64,000 nucleotides of DNA, taken from assembly GCF_031877795.1 (NCBI RefSeq), contig NC_133931.1:22765264-22829263 (forward strand), read 5' to 3'. Position 1 is the first letter of the stretch. Every line of letters begins with the position of its first letter. The stretch is from Strix aluco (Eukaryota; Chordata; Aves; Strigiformes; Strigidae). The translations under genes were made by a program, and so were the position numbers. This document shows, piece after piece, positions 44,101-57,582 of the stretch. The notes under the pieces are model-generated. The model was given only the letters and a program-made list of their open reading frames with translations, searched no databases and had not been told where the DNA came from.

Positions 44101-47100
44101 GGGGATGCCGTGACCATTCAGCTGCGTCTCAGGCTGCAGTCCTGCCTCACTTGGACTTGGCTCTCGCTAAGCCCTGCAGGGAGCCCTGTGCACAGAGCCA
44201 GCGCCAGATGAAAGGTCTGCAGTGATGCATGGGGCTGACAAACAGTGGCAGATACTGACAAGAACCATATTTGCTCACACCAGCCTTTGCTCGGAGCAGG
44301 CTGTGTGCTCATGTGGCTGATGTGGTTCTGGGGGGCTTTTTCCAAGCCTACCAAACAAGGTCCTGTCTCAGGTCATCCATAAGTTGTTCCTTTAGTGAGG
44401 AAACACAAAATCTCACTGCAGGCTCTGGGTGAACATCAGGGTAGTTGGTGGGATTTTTTTTCTTGTCAGTTGGCAGGTCCAGGAGAAGTGTTAAGAACAA
44501 GTCTCAACATGCAAATAGTTTTTACTCATGTGATGAAAGCCTCTGGCACCGCAAGCTAACTTGAACTTGAGAGCTGCAGGAAAAGTTTGGCTGCCCATTG
44601 CTGTTTCTTAGCCTACGGACGTGGTTCAGTAGAGATTATACTCAGGTTGTTTTATGAGGAAATGCCAAGAATCCTTTCCACAGCCAGTAACCTTACAATG
44701 CAGGAGGTTGTTCAGGCTTTTCACCTGTGCCACATCTGCAGGTCTGCTACCAAACGACCTGTCCAGGGCCCATTGTGTGCTGATGATGGTCACCTTTGCT
44801 GGCCTCTGCCGTGAGGAATCTTCAGAGTGGGATGGGCTGTTTTGCTGCTTACTCAGGCAGTTTTGAATGATTAACTGAAGGCAGAGTGAGTTGACATGTC
44901 TGCCACCTCCTAGGAGATTAGGACCACCCAGGGAAGGGCTGGGGGCTCCTGAAGGCTGTGACATGCTTTGGGTAGGAAAAGTATGACAGGCAAAAGATGT
45001 ACTTGTGACAGTGGGAGTGACAGCTGGTTCACTCCTCATTGCTTAGATGACAGCAGTTGTGTGACAAAAATGAGCATCATACAGAGACTCTTGTCACTCG
45101 TGTCCTGCACTCTCTTTCCTGGTGGGTCCATCACCCTGACACTGGGGAACTGAACCTGGTGGTGAACAGTACAAATACTGACTAATAAATATTCAATAAT
45201 AGTCCTGAATAATAATACTAGTGCTACCATCTGCTCAATTGGAAGTCATGGCAGAAGCAGCTTTGGGGCCCTGGAAAATTACTAGTGCTGGGAAAATTTC
45301 CTGCCAGTGTTAAACACGAGGAGCCCGGAGCAGACCTGGAGGAGGCCTGAGCCCTGAGAGTTTCAGCTCTACCATGGCTGTTGCCACTCTGAACTTGGCA
45401 GTGTCAGTAGTGAAAGACTGAGATCCCTCTGCTCTGAGCCACAGACCCCCTTGGTGAGAGACCCTCATTCCCCAAAGCAGGGACAGTGCATGTGGGCAAG
45501 CCCAGGAGGATGCAGAAGTCTCTTAGATCCTGTTGCTAAGATCATTTACAGCTTTGGAAAAAATACAATTCTCTACCGAACTGAGTGTTTCATTACTAGG
45601 TCTCTAGCATTTAAAAGCATTTCTGTGAGACTTTACTACTTTATTTGCTACTGGGCTAACTTTATGTGAGCATAGAGTTGCTTTGAAGTGTCCTGTTCCT
45701 CATGGCATGGAGCAGGACGTGGGGTGTCCCCTGGGAGAGTGGCTGCTGCGGGGCAGATTCTCCAGACCAGTGCTGGGCCCAGCAACATCTCAGCCACCTT
45801 TCAATGCATGGAAACTCCCCCAAACCCTGCATCCCTCTTGGATATCTCAGCTCTGCAGGTAGGAGAAAATATGGGTTGCTGGGGCTGTGGGGGACAGTGG
45901 GCTTTAAATGAGGCTCCAGGAAAGCAGGGGGGTTTCTTTGAAATATATCTCAGCTGGTGAGTTCCTTCTGTCTAGCTAGATGTGGAGAAGAGTTTCTGTT
46001 AATGAATTTAAGCCAGGTTAGTGAGTAAATGCTGTTCAGATCTTGGCTGCAGGGTCCCAGGTCAGCATGGCATGACAAAACCCATGGTGCAAGGGAGTAC
46101 TGGTTTAGAGCTATAATAGCAAGCATTTCTGCCACATGAGAAGAGGCTTGCCTATCAGTTATTGATTTCCTTTTTCTTTCAATTTGAAGGGAAATAGAGT
46201 GAAATTACAGCCTATTAGGCTGACTGGAGAACTGAATATGTTTATTGAATGACATCAGTGTGTGTAATTACCTGCTTCAGAGATGGGTGTTATGATAAGC
46301 CCTGGCAGAGCTGCCTTGCTCCTTGCAGTACCTTCCATCTGTTTACTCATCCCTCCATGACCTGATAGGACCATGTGTGGAGGGGGGCTGCAGCTAGTCC
46401 ATTCCACAGCCACTGCTGTATGTATGTGCTGTGTTTTTGGATGAATACTTTGGAAAAAGCGTTTCTTGGATCATTTCTCCAAGGTTCCCATTGTTAAAAT
46501 CTCCTTCCATGCAGCTGGACCAGTCTGCTTAACTCCTCTGGTTAGTTGAACAGGGCATAGGGCCCAAAAATGTTTTCCCAGCTTCTCCCATGCTGAACAG
46601 GGTTTGACGGCAAAGCAAGGACGTCTCCTGCCTTTGGAGCCCCCTTCAAAAGGATGGCAGCTGGCTGATGCCGCAACCTCTGCAGGTGGGCAGAGGTGTG
46701 AGCTGCTGAGCCTTCCTCCCTGTCCCCCTGGTCCTCCTGAGCTGTAAGGGAGTGGTCACATCCATGGGATGCCCATCCTGCATCCAGCACAGGAGGGATG
46801 TTTTATGGCTCCCGGTAGGCTGCTGAGGCCAGACAAATCTCATGAGGAAACACCTTGTGCAGCTGCTGAGATAAACACAGACGTTTTCATGCAAGGACAT
46901 GGCCTATTGCAATGTCTGTTTGCAACAGAAAATCACTGGATAGGAATTCCTCTGTATAATTAAAAAATAATTGTATTTTAACTCTGTCTTGATTTTTCCA
47001 TTTTTTTACACTGTCTAGTTTTATTCACCTTGGGCCCATTAGGTTTACATGCTTTAAAAAGATGAGGTTCTTGACAGGTGTGTTAAAGCTCTTCTGCCAC

Positions 47101-50100
47101 TTATAATATTAATCTACATGTACTCTTGGTGCTGCCTACCTTGTGGTATGATTCCTGCATAAGCAAATCTGTTTCTCTCACACATCCATTAGATGTAAGT
47201 GGCAGCATTAGCACATGCTGATTGTATTTTAAGCTCAAATGGTTTTACCCAAAGCCTCTAAAACAGAGAACAATTGCTGCCACTTCTGTTTCCTTTGTGT
47301 CATGGCTGCTAATTTATTTCCCTGTTACTGATGAGTGTAGGTCCGAATTAACACACTCTGGTTATTCTTACATCAGCTACACAAAAAGGCCAATTTTTGC
47401 CCAGAAGTAGGAGAGGAAATTTTCTTCTGGACATTTACTTTAGCTTGTGGGGCTGAAAAAAAGAAGTTTGCCACAATCGCATGTGCATCAGTGATGTTCA
47501 ACACGAATGCTGCTTGTGCGGAAGTTTGGCTGTGGCTGGGGTGAAAAGCACTTTCCATAGACCTCAAAGATGGGAAAGCAGATCCTCCCCCAGGATACTG
47601 GTGAGTATTGTGCAGAGTCACTGGAAGTATTTGACCCAGTCATTGCCTGATGGATGTGAGGCTGGAAATGTGGCTTGGGTGTGATAAGCAGCTGTGAAGT
47701 CCCATTCTTTGCTCTTTCTGCATAAAGTAATACCCATGTACAGGTGAGGTGGAGAATAAGTTAGGAGGAAGGTGTGGTTTCTACCATGCTGGGCAGGTAT
47801 TTACCTTTCCTGAGGGCCAGCAGTGTTTCAGACTACACCAGAACAAACACCCGTTTAAAAAAACCCAGCAAAACCCATGAAGTTGCCGGCCATCAGCACA
47901 GCATGCTGGCCCGTGGGCAGTGCTGTGCCGTGCTGTGGGGAAACCAGCCCTGCAAGCAGAGCCCCGTGGCACCCCTTCCTCGACAGCCCGGTGCCTGCTG
48001 GCAGAGATTGCCAGGGGGCTTTACAGTGCTGGCTTAAACAGCATTAATTTACTTCCCAGTGGCCACCCTGAAGACCTTATCTGAAGCTAATTAGTTGTCA
48101 GCAGCAGCTGTCCTAATTTTATCACAGCTGCCTGGTTCTTGAAATGAAAGGCAACAACACAAGACCATGAGAGAGTGAGAGATTTTGGGTCAGGGGCAGC
48201 AAATGCCCCCCAGGGACATGTCCATCTCTGTGGGGCCGGCCAGCTGCCAGCTCCTCTGGCCCAAGTGCAACCCCAGCAGGCTTGGACTAGAGGCAACTGG
48301 TGATGTTTGTAGGAAGGAGCTCAGCCTCCCTGCGCTTGCAACTACCCTTCCCTACAGCCCTCCTTGGAGTAGCCTGCACCACAGCCCCGTGCTCCTTCAG
48401 TTAAAAGGCTTATGGAAAATCTCATGCACATTATCCTCGGCTCCTGGGGCCATTTCAGTCAGGGAGCATTTACAGACTCATAAACAGTATTTGAGAGTTC
48501 TTGCAGATCAGCCAATAAACTTTCCAGGAGTGAAATGTGATTCCACCTGAGATGGGTTTTTGCATCCAGAGGTTTTCCTCCACGGCCAAATGCATGGAAG
48601 TCTGGGGCTGTGTGTTCAATTAACGGGGCACTGCTAAGTGAACGTGGTTGCCTGCACGGACCTGTAAATAGAGGCAAGCAGTGCTGGCTGGAAAGTGCCT
48701 GCGGGGTTACCCAGTGGGCTCTGTTACTTGCACTTACACTGATGTGTTTCTAGAGGGGTGTAAGGAAAAGGAAGATGTCTCTGGGAAGCTCAGGCGCATC
48801 TGTGAGACAGCTACAGCAAGCACTGAGATTTGCAGCAGCTCTGTACTGTGGCTTAGTCTGCTGGGACCTGTGTGTGCCATTTACTTTCTATTTACATGTG
48901 CTGTGAGAGGAAGAATGAGAGGATCATGCAGAAGGCAAATTTACTTTACAAAATTAAAAATAAACCCCAGCCCCCTGCTCAGCTGTTCTCTGGCATCTAC
49001 TCCTACGTAGTAGGAGCATCTCCTGTGACTCCGTCAGTGATTGATGGGTTATTTTTCCCAGGGACGCTGGCCTGCATGATGCGGCACCCTCCCGCGTGGA
49101 TGTGGCCACCAGCTGTTCAGGGATGCTGGCAGATCCTCCTGCTCAGGGGCTGGCACAGCTAGCCATGAGTTGTGCCCATGGGAGAGAAATGCCACCAAGA
49201 AACAGGGTGTCTCCTTCCCTCCCTTTACCATCTTGAGCAGGGCTCCCTGCTCCTGCTCGGGATGGAAACCAGCCCCTCATCCCCTGGGGCGGATGTTGTC
49301 CATCCCCTTCTTGCTTCAGGGCCATTGAATTATTCCCCTGAAGAAAAGTGCTCGCTTTCTGCCCAGAGACAGCCCTCTGAGGGAGCAGATGGGTGCCGGT
49401 GCCATTGCACTGGGGCATTTTACACACTGTTTTTCACTTTGCAGGGGTGCTGGGCTATAAGGTAGTATGGAACATCTCTGATGGGCAGAGTTGGACAGTA
49501 ATGCACTCAAACTGCATTTGTATTTCTACCTTCTTATTAACATGAATCTTGCATTAGGAGCCTAATTAGTGTAAGTTATGGGCTGGGGTGCTTGAGGCAG
49601 AAGCTGCAGTGGAAGCCAACTCTGCAAGTACTGGAAGAGGTAAATTAGAATAATCTTGATGTGACCTACTTTAATTTACACCTTCCTCACATCTGCACAG
49701 CTCTCTTCCAAACCCACAGAGTGTCAGCCACATGAGTTTAGGCTCTTGTTGTAAATTACATCCGTTGATGAATAAAATTCATGGAACTTGTAATGTGAAG
49801 AAATCAGGGAAGGTTGCACTTCATTAACTTACATTCCCTTGGGATACACAATATCCTTCTCCTGGACTTCTGGGTAACATCCAGACTGCAGCCCCAGATG
49901 ATGTGCAGTGTACAGGACTCTAGTCCCAGGCTAGGGAGTCCTCCAAAAACATGATGGATACTGGGACACCGGTGGACACACAAGTTTGACCCTATAAATC
50001 TGGGTTTGCTGAAAGACCTGTGTTGTTCAACCCTGAAGCCAGAAGAAAGAAGAAGCTGTTGCATTTTTGGGTCTTTCAGAGTCCTTTGGGTTCCCTGGGT

Positions 50101-52678
50101 GAACTTTTGCCATTCCTGAAAGCGGCACAAGGGAGCAGTTCAGTCATTCACTTTTTGTGTTAAAAGCTCCAGAAGTGAATCCATGAAAGGTTTCCCAAGC
50201 ACAGTTGAGTAGGAGCTGTAGATATCAAGTAGGTATAAGAGGTAACTACAGTTGGGGTTGCTCTGTAGCCACTGCATTACCACCATTTGTTTAGCATGTT
50301 CATTCTCTTTCTATTCTTCTGTGGGCATGAGACAATGTGGCCTGTGCCCATATGGCTACAGTCTTCTCCACCCCCCCACAAACTGTGGTGATAAGATTTG
50401 TCTGTCTCTACCAGGAGCAGTCTCTGGTGCATGCTGGTCCCTGGGCTGTACTAGAGCACCAGCTGGGAAGGGGCTGGTTTGGCTAGCAGAGGACATATCC
50501 ATGCCAGGAAGCACGCTGATGGCTGCAGGACAGTGCTTGAAGTTGTTTCATCCCCTATATACATAGAGATATACATCACATATGTCTGGCACTGGCCTGG
50601 CACCAAATCTTGTCTTTAAACCTGTGAGGATGGCTTCCTGAGGAATGACTCGGGTTTAACCACAAGATATGGGAATTGACTTGAGATGTTCTGGGTGCAG
50701 TTTTGGTTCTCATTTTGGTCATACTAGAAATCAGAGTAGATGATGAACATCTGGCATTAATATGTATCAGTTCATGATGAAGAACCTCCAGAAACAGAGG
50801 TGGTACATGATGATGATTCCAAGGCTGTCACAGTTGAGCTTTCAGCCACCACTTGATAGGTCCCCAGCTGCAGGTCACTTCTAAGGAGCACCAGATCTTG
50901 AATGCAGCCTCGGTGACTTGTACCTGGAGGAAGACTTTTTCTACTATATGTATCTCATGGCTTTGCTTGGGAGGTAGATAACTGTTCAGGAGATGGGTTT
51001 GTCCTCTCTGCCATGCAAAGCAAAGGATGCTTTTCAAGAAAGAAGGAAAAAAAAAAAGCAGCATGAAATCTCTCTTTGCAGTACAACCCTAACCTGGGTC
51101 ATTCAAGGCTATGTCTCTCTCTCCAGCTACCTGCTGCACATCTCGGTTCATTAGCTCTATCATATCTGCCTTATCTGGTCTGTTAGACTAAATGCTTGGG
51201 AAAGATTTGCCTCTGCATGGTGAAAAGTGCTCAGGGAACTTATTTTTAGGTTGCATACACTTCAGCACCAGGAATCCCATGATGTATCTGATCTTCTCAC
51301 GTGCCGAGTGTGTATCACACCGTGGTGTTAGGAATGGCTCTTCTTGATCTTCTTCTCTTCTTCCCTACATTTTAGCAGAGTGGCTTCAGTGGCTCCTGTG
51401 TTCTGGTTTGCTCCTTTGGGGCTAGGAAGGAAGCTGGCACATCCTTTGCATGCAGTGGGTTAGCTATCCCTATTTCAAACAGTCATGTTCATCTAAGGAA
51501 AAAAGCTTCAAGTCCTCCCATCCCCTTGGAAAGTGGAGCTGTTAGTATGCTATAGAATGAGAAAAAAATGCATCTAAGTGACATCAGCTAGGATCTGACC
51601 ACCTCTCGCTACACCAGTGTAAGCTGGGGGAGAAGGCCATGGATGCTGGGCATGTTACTGGAAGGATTTTATTTCTTCCATGCAAAGCTTCCATTCAGTT
51701 ATCAAAATTCAGTCCAAGGCTTTTTTAAAAGGTCACATGCATTACTACAGGGTCATTTTACAAAACTATAATGCTGAAGTTATGTACTTGAATTCTATTA
51801 CAGTCTCGGCATGCCTTCTTTTCCTCAAAAATACCCTTTTTCCAAACAATGTCTTTCCTATTGCTGCATGTCCCTTTTCCTTTCCAGTCACACTCCCTCC
51901 TCCTAATACTGTTACCTGGTAAAGGAAGCATTAGGAGGACACCATGGGCACGCACAGAGGTTCTGACAATGTTGGGATGTTTGCAGGAATGCATTTACTT
52001 TGGTAAATTGAAAAGGGTCTCAGGTTGTTGACCAACACATAAGTCTCTAACAGTGAGGAATTGGCTGCCTCAGCTGGTCGTTTCCTCACTGCCTTTCAGC
52101 TGGGGACAAGACAGTTTAGTTCTGCTTTTAGGCTCATCCTCATTACCATTTACATAGATGAAGTGATGTGAAAATATATTATAGTAAAAAAAATAAAGTG
52201 CTTCAAAGCGCTGTCGTTCTTTTCATGGTAGGTTTTAAGGTAGCAAAACTGCTGTAACTTAAGGCAAAATCTCAATTTAGTTGTTAATAAATAACATCCA
52301 TTTTCCAAAATTCAATACTTGTATTTGATTAAGTTTCGAAAAACTGTGTGTACTGGATAACAAGATGGAATTGCATTAACGTCCGTAATTTAATTTCTCA
52401 TCAGACTTCAAATAAGTTTTCTACTCATGTGAAACAAATTTCAAAGCTGTTATGGTTCATCTTCCAAGAGGTCCTTCTTTTTAAGGTTAGTGTAAAAACA
52501 TATTGCACAAACCATAGGACAAGCAAAGTATGAAGTAATTCCCTTCAGCTTCTTTCTTGAAACTCCACAGAATTTTTACTTATTTGTAAAAGAACATATG
52601 TCAAAAGGAAAATCTTTTAGTTAACCTGAGAAAAAATGTTTATTTATATTATTCCTTTCATCTAAGTTGTTTCTGAAA

Positions 52679-52721
52679 TGTCTTACAGACATTTCAGACA
52701 TGTCTTACAGACTTACAGACT
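52679..52721. repeat. Local ACAGAC/TTACAGAC repetition
   Basis: TGTCTTACAGACATTTC, then GACATGTCTTACAGACTTACAGAC: a short, slippage-type local duplication. Confidence 0.7.
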
Positions 52722-53432
52722 AAAAAAAAGTATTTTTAAGTAAAACTGTGTTAGTTGAAATGTAACTTCTTCTTGGGTAAAATATGGCAAAGATATCCAG
52801 GTTCTTTAGAAGTGTCCAGAAACACAATTCAACAGTTTAGGGTTGCTCTGAATGTGAGTTCCCTACAGGAAATTTAGACAGGTTCAGTAAGCAGGGTCTT
52901 AGACCCAATTTCATAGGATCAAATCTGAGCTTCCCTGGTTTTGTCAAGTTTCCACTGGGTCTATAACAACCCTACTGGTTAAGAACACATCATTGCTAAT
53001 GCTGACTTGCCCAAAACTAATAATTCTGTGGCTGTATTAAATTAAAGCTGTTCTCTGTCAATTACAAAAAATTAAAAAAAGAAGGGTTTTGTTTTCAGCA
53101 ATCTTCTGAGGTGCAAATAGACAAAAGGAAAGATAAACAGTCTTGGATTAGAATAATATACTGTGAAAGAGGAGAACAAATTACACCTTGTATTTTGCAG
53201 GAAATAACATGATGGGAAAGAAATACATAAAAGGAAATAATTTTGAACACAGTTGTAGGGTTATCACTGCAATTTGCTAATAAAATATTCAATAGCTTAG
53301 TCTCAAGGCAATGTCCAAACCCATAAAGTCTATAATTGGAATTTGTGGGTTGATTGAGACCTATTTTGGTCTGTAAGTGTGAACTGCTCTTGTTGTATAG
53401 AGAAGATAAGATTATTCGAGAACTCCTAACAA

Positions 53433-53516
53433 GAGGACTCATTAAGATAATTCTAACTGGCTCTAAATAACCAAGAAGACTCATTAAGATAATTCTAGCT
53501 GGCTCTAAATAACCAA
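53433..53516. repeat. Tandem duplication of a 42-base unit
   Basis: Unit 1 (53433-53474) and unit 2 (53475-53516) are directly adjacent and differ at two positions only (GAGGACT/GAAGACT and TCTAACTGG/TCTAGCTGG). Perfect 42-base period, so it is a recent duplication compared with the rest of the region. Confidence 0.97.
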
Positions 53517-54837
53517 GGTTGTACCTGTTACTTTGCTAATAAATGTCACCACCATAAAGGTTTCTATAAAATTCAATGGAGTTGTGAGTCACAGCACATT
53601 AAATTTTCATTAAGAGCAGGTTTGTACCTCCTAAAAGAAATTATACAGTGAGTCAGATTTTGGTTTTGGCTACATTGCCAGCCTGTGCACATACAGCATG
53701 GGCCAGTCACTGGTGCTGCAGGAGGGCAGTGCGAAGCTGGAGCTGTTTAGCCAAGGTCCACTGCTGCCACATGGAGTCTGGTAACAGCCCTTTCCAGTGG
53801 CCATTGGGAAGCTCTGCAAATGCATCAGCACAAAGTAAATGATTTGCACACCAGGTCTTTGTGGCATAAAGAACATGTTTTTTGAAGCCTTTAAGGTTTG
53901 CTTTGCATGATGTTCCACAAAACCTGCTTATTGCATGAACTCTTTTCTCTGGAAAGCCATATTTGATTTTCTAGAAACATGCTGTGGTTAACTGCTCAGG
54001 ATAAATAAACACAGAAATTCCCACCTTTCTTGCCCCTCTGATGATTAACATTTTTCACTGTGTTGCTGTGTAAGTCGTGTTGTCTTTGTGAAGCTCACCC
54101 ACTCCAGCTTAGACTTTCAGGTCACATCTACACTAATACATTTAATGTGCCCATGGTTGTTGTCTGCTCTGAGATTAAGTGGCATGGGGCAGCCCAGACC
54201 TGCACTGTTAGCATCTCACCCCCAGTGCAGGGCTGCATCCACAGCGCCTGCTGGAACAGCACTAACAAGTTGTGGAGCTTGTTTGGGAGACCATCGCTTG
54301 GTTTGGGCCAAGACCCTGTCAGGGACTCTTAAAATAATTTAACATCCCATACAATGAGCACGAACCATCCCTCAGGAAAGTGCCTTGATGCTCTTTTGAT
54401 TTCCAAATAAAGCTAGAGCCTGTCGGTCTGAAAGAGAGCAGTGTGGAGCAAGGTAAAGGTCAAAGAATGGTCAAACTCATTTGAGGAAAACCGGGGCCCA
54501 ACTCTTGCAGCATTGCTTCAACAATCTTTTCAGTTGCTGCTTAATGAAAGTCAGTTTTGAATGTTATTTAAGGCATTCCTCCACCCCCCTCCCCTATATT
54601 TTATGTATTTTCATATGTGTTTGTGCTTTTTTTGTTTAATTTGCAGCCTATCAGATGTTTTCTGGTGTCTTCCATATGACTGGGATAAGAAAAAGTATTT
54701 ATGGCATTTTCTCTTTAATCTTGTTAGATCTTCATCACCACACAACTTCCCCAGACATTTTGATTGGTTTAGCACCTTACTCAGACTTAACAAAAAATTA
54801 TGTTTTATTAATAAAGACATGAGAAACAAGAACTCAG

Positions 54838-54948
54838 TTGGACGTGGTGCAGGGCAGCCAGCTCTGGGTGGCCCTGGTTGAGCAGGGGCCTTGGACCAGA
54901 TGACCTCCAGAGGTCCCTTCCAACATCAACCATTCTGTGAGTCTGTGA
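54838..54948 (+). mobile_element. CR1 retroposon 3' end, sense
   Basis: CAGCTCTGGGTGGCCCTGG, GGCCTTGGACCAGATGACCT, CCAGAGGTCCCTTCCAACAT and CCATTCTGTGAGTCTGTGA are the CR1 3' end in order, including the ATTCTGTGA-type terminal repeat of avian CR1. It is truncated 5' to about 110 bases. Confidence 0.9.
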
Positions 54949-57508
54949 GGGCATGCAGGAGGAATGCCAAAATGTATTACCACTCCCCCAGATTTGCCGT
55001 GACTGATAAAGGCCATGGATGAACATGTTTTAGAGAAACCCTGATGGGGACTGTTGAAAGTAGCCGTGCTCCCCCCAGGCTCATCCCATGCTGACCCCAG
55101 GCTCAGCTGTGGGTCAAATCCTGGTCTTCCTGGTAGGAATGAATGGTGTTGCTGCCTACTGATCGTCAAAACCAAAAAAGGGTTCAGCCCCATTTGACAG
55201 CCTTGTGGGTGATTATGCTATAGGATATGTGAATATTTCTCCATGTTTTCTTTTACTCTGGACTGCAATCTGTTTCCAGTGCATAACAATATTCTTCTAC
55301 ATATGGACTTCCTATAAATATCTTGCTGCAAGTCTTTTCTGCAGTACAAATACAGCATAAATCAGTACAGAGTCATCAAGTCCCACTGGTATGCTGGCAA
55401 ATTTGTGATCAGCAGAAGCTTGGTTTTAGTGCAGTTCAGATATAGCGTGGAGAAATATAGCAGCCTAAGGTGAACACTGATGAGTAGGATTGTCATTATT
55501 TTAATTGGGCAAAAGGGACAGAATGAAATAACAATTGGAGGCATGGGAGAACAGGACTGCTAGGTTCCTCAGGAGATCAACCCAGTCGTTCCTGTTGGCC
55601 AAGGCAGGATGAATCATACTTCTGTTGATTCTGACACAATAGTCAAGCCTGTTCCCCGCAGGATAATCCAGCCTGCAGTGCTGGATCCCACTGTCACCTC
55701 AGGCAATGAAGTCCAGTGCCTCACTGTTAGCCGGTCTAGTGCAAGCCTTGCTTCATATCATTTTAAAATTCCTTTAACTTTCTCCTCACAAGGAATGCAA
55801 AAAACAAGTTAAGAAGTTAACTCATCGTCACTGTGTTTTTTATGTTTGAAAAATATTCTGAATAAACTGACGAGCCTTGACGCTCTTGCCTTTCCCCATG
55901 AGCTGTGGTGGAAAATCCTGCTGTCTCAGCAGTCCTTTACAGCCCTCCGGCCATGCCTGTCAGTATTTGATACATCACAAGCCACAAGTGTTAGTGATAA
56001 ATGTGAAGATGGCATTTCTCAAGATAGCTGGCTCCTCCCATCAGCACTGGCAGTGCTCTGCACCACACGCGCTGGCCACGGCAGTTGAGACCTAAGTTCT
56101 GTTGGCCACTACCAGGAGAAGCTTTGGCACAGGAGAAAAAGATGGGGGATTTCCCCCCAAAACAATGAAAAGACAAAAATTCAACAGGGAGAGAGGATAA
56201 AAAGCATCTGAAATTCAAACTACCCAGAACGAGTTTCTCTATAATTACAAGTGTCCTAACACAAGGGCTAGTCCTAGGGGAACTCCCGGCACCTTGGGCT
56301 GGTTTTCTCAAAAATCTGTGATTTGCTGGAGAGGGGAGGCAGCTTCCAGTGCCCTCTGTTGAGATCCTTCCGGGGGTTGAGGGCATTTAGGCTGTTTCAG
56401 ACAGAAATTACCACACTGCTATCAGCTACTCACCACTAGCTCATTCCTCCTAAAGCTGGCTGAGCCATCAGTTCCTCACAAAGAGAACTAGGGGTTTTTT
56501 TTTGAAAAACATGATTTCAGGTATTTTTCTGAAGGATTTCTGAAGGAATCCATGCAAAGGCCTTCCTTCGTTCCCATCTCTGCAGCTGATCACCTCTTTT
56601 AGCCTATGAACAGACTCTTATTTTCTGAGAAAAAGGTATATATGGTTCCAGCTCAGTGTGCTAAAATAGACTTGTTTAACTCATGTTTTTGCATTCTTCC
56701 TTAGCGCAGGCTGCAGACATTTAATTTACTAAACCTGGTAAGTGGTTGTGGACAGTGCAATGCACTCACCGTGTGTGGGGCTGTCACAGCCAGGTATGAG
56801 CTGTCAGGGATCAGCCTCTGGTCAGGTTTGGCAGCAAGAATCACCACTTGAAAGCAGGTTTTGGGGCCATCCCAAACCTGCCATATGGGGCCATACTTTT
56901 ATTTTCAGGCACCTAGATTTTTAATAGCATTCATGGTACCTTGTTCCTTCATTTTTAAAACCTCACTGACTCTTAGATCCTAAGGAAATCAGAGTGTTAG
57001 AGATATTCAAATGAGTCATGAAACAGGTCAGAAAAGTTTATGTAATTTCTGTAAGGCCAAATAATTTCCTTGTCCTTGCCCTACGTTTTCATGCAAGATA
57101 AACTTCTGTGCCTGGTGTGGCCATAAAGTACAGTCTGGAAGGTCAACTTTTCAGAAAGCAAAGCGTGACTGGTCAACAAGCTCTCACACAAGGACACTCA
57201 GGCAACCTTAACTGCTGTTCCCTGCCACTTTTACCGAAACGCCTCTGATTACAAAAGTCAGACCAAATTCCTACTGACGTGCAGATATCCTCGCTGAATT
57301 CAGCTGGAGCTGCAAGACATCCCCAGATTACTTCCCCTTTCTTCTTCTTTTGCTTCACCCAGTTTCTCTTGCAAAACCATGCCAGCTGTGACAATTGCCA
57401 CTGTGCTGTGGTGGCAGCTCAGGGATGCTGCTTCAGGATGCCACGCTGTATGTGGTTTTCCATCAGCTTCTGGAGATGTCTCTCAGGGAAACCACCATGT
57501 GAACATGC

Positions 57509-57582
57509 GTGGTGGTGCTCTGTAGGCTGTGCCCTTCACAGACGTGAGTGGTGGTGCTCAGTGGGGTATGTCCCTCACAGCC
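57509..57582. repeat. Two-copy tandem repeat, about 39-base period
   Basis: GTGGTGGTGCTC..G...TGT.CC.TCACAG appears twice (starts 57509 and 57548). The copies are diverged. A small minisatellite remnant. Confidence 0.8.

Noticed and set aside
43740..44399. Repeated 14-base word GTTCCTTTAGTGAG at two places
   Set aside because: In a 64 kb window several 14-base matches are expected by chance.
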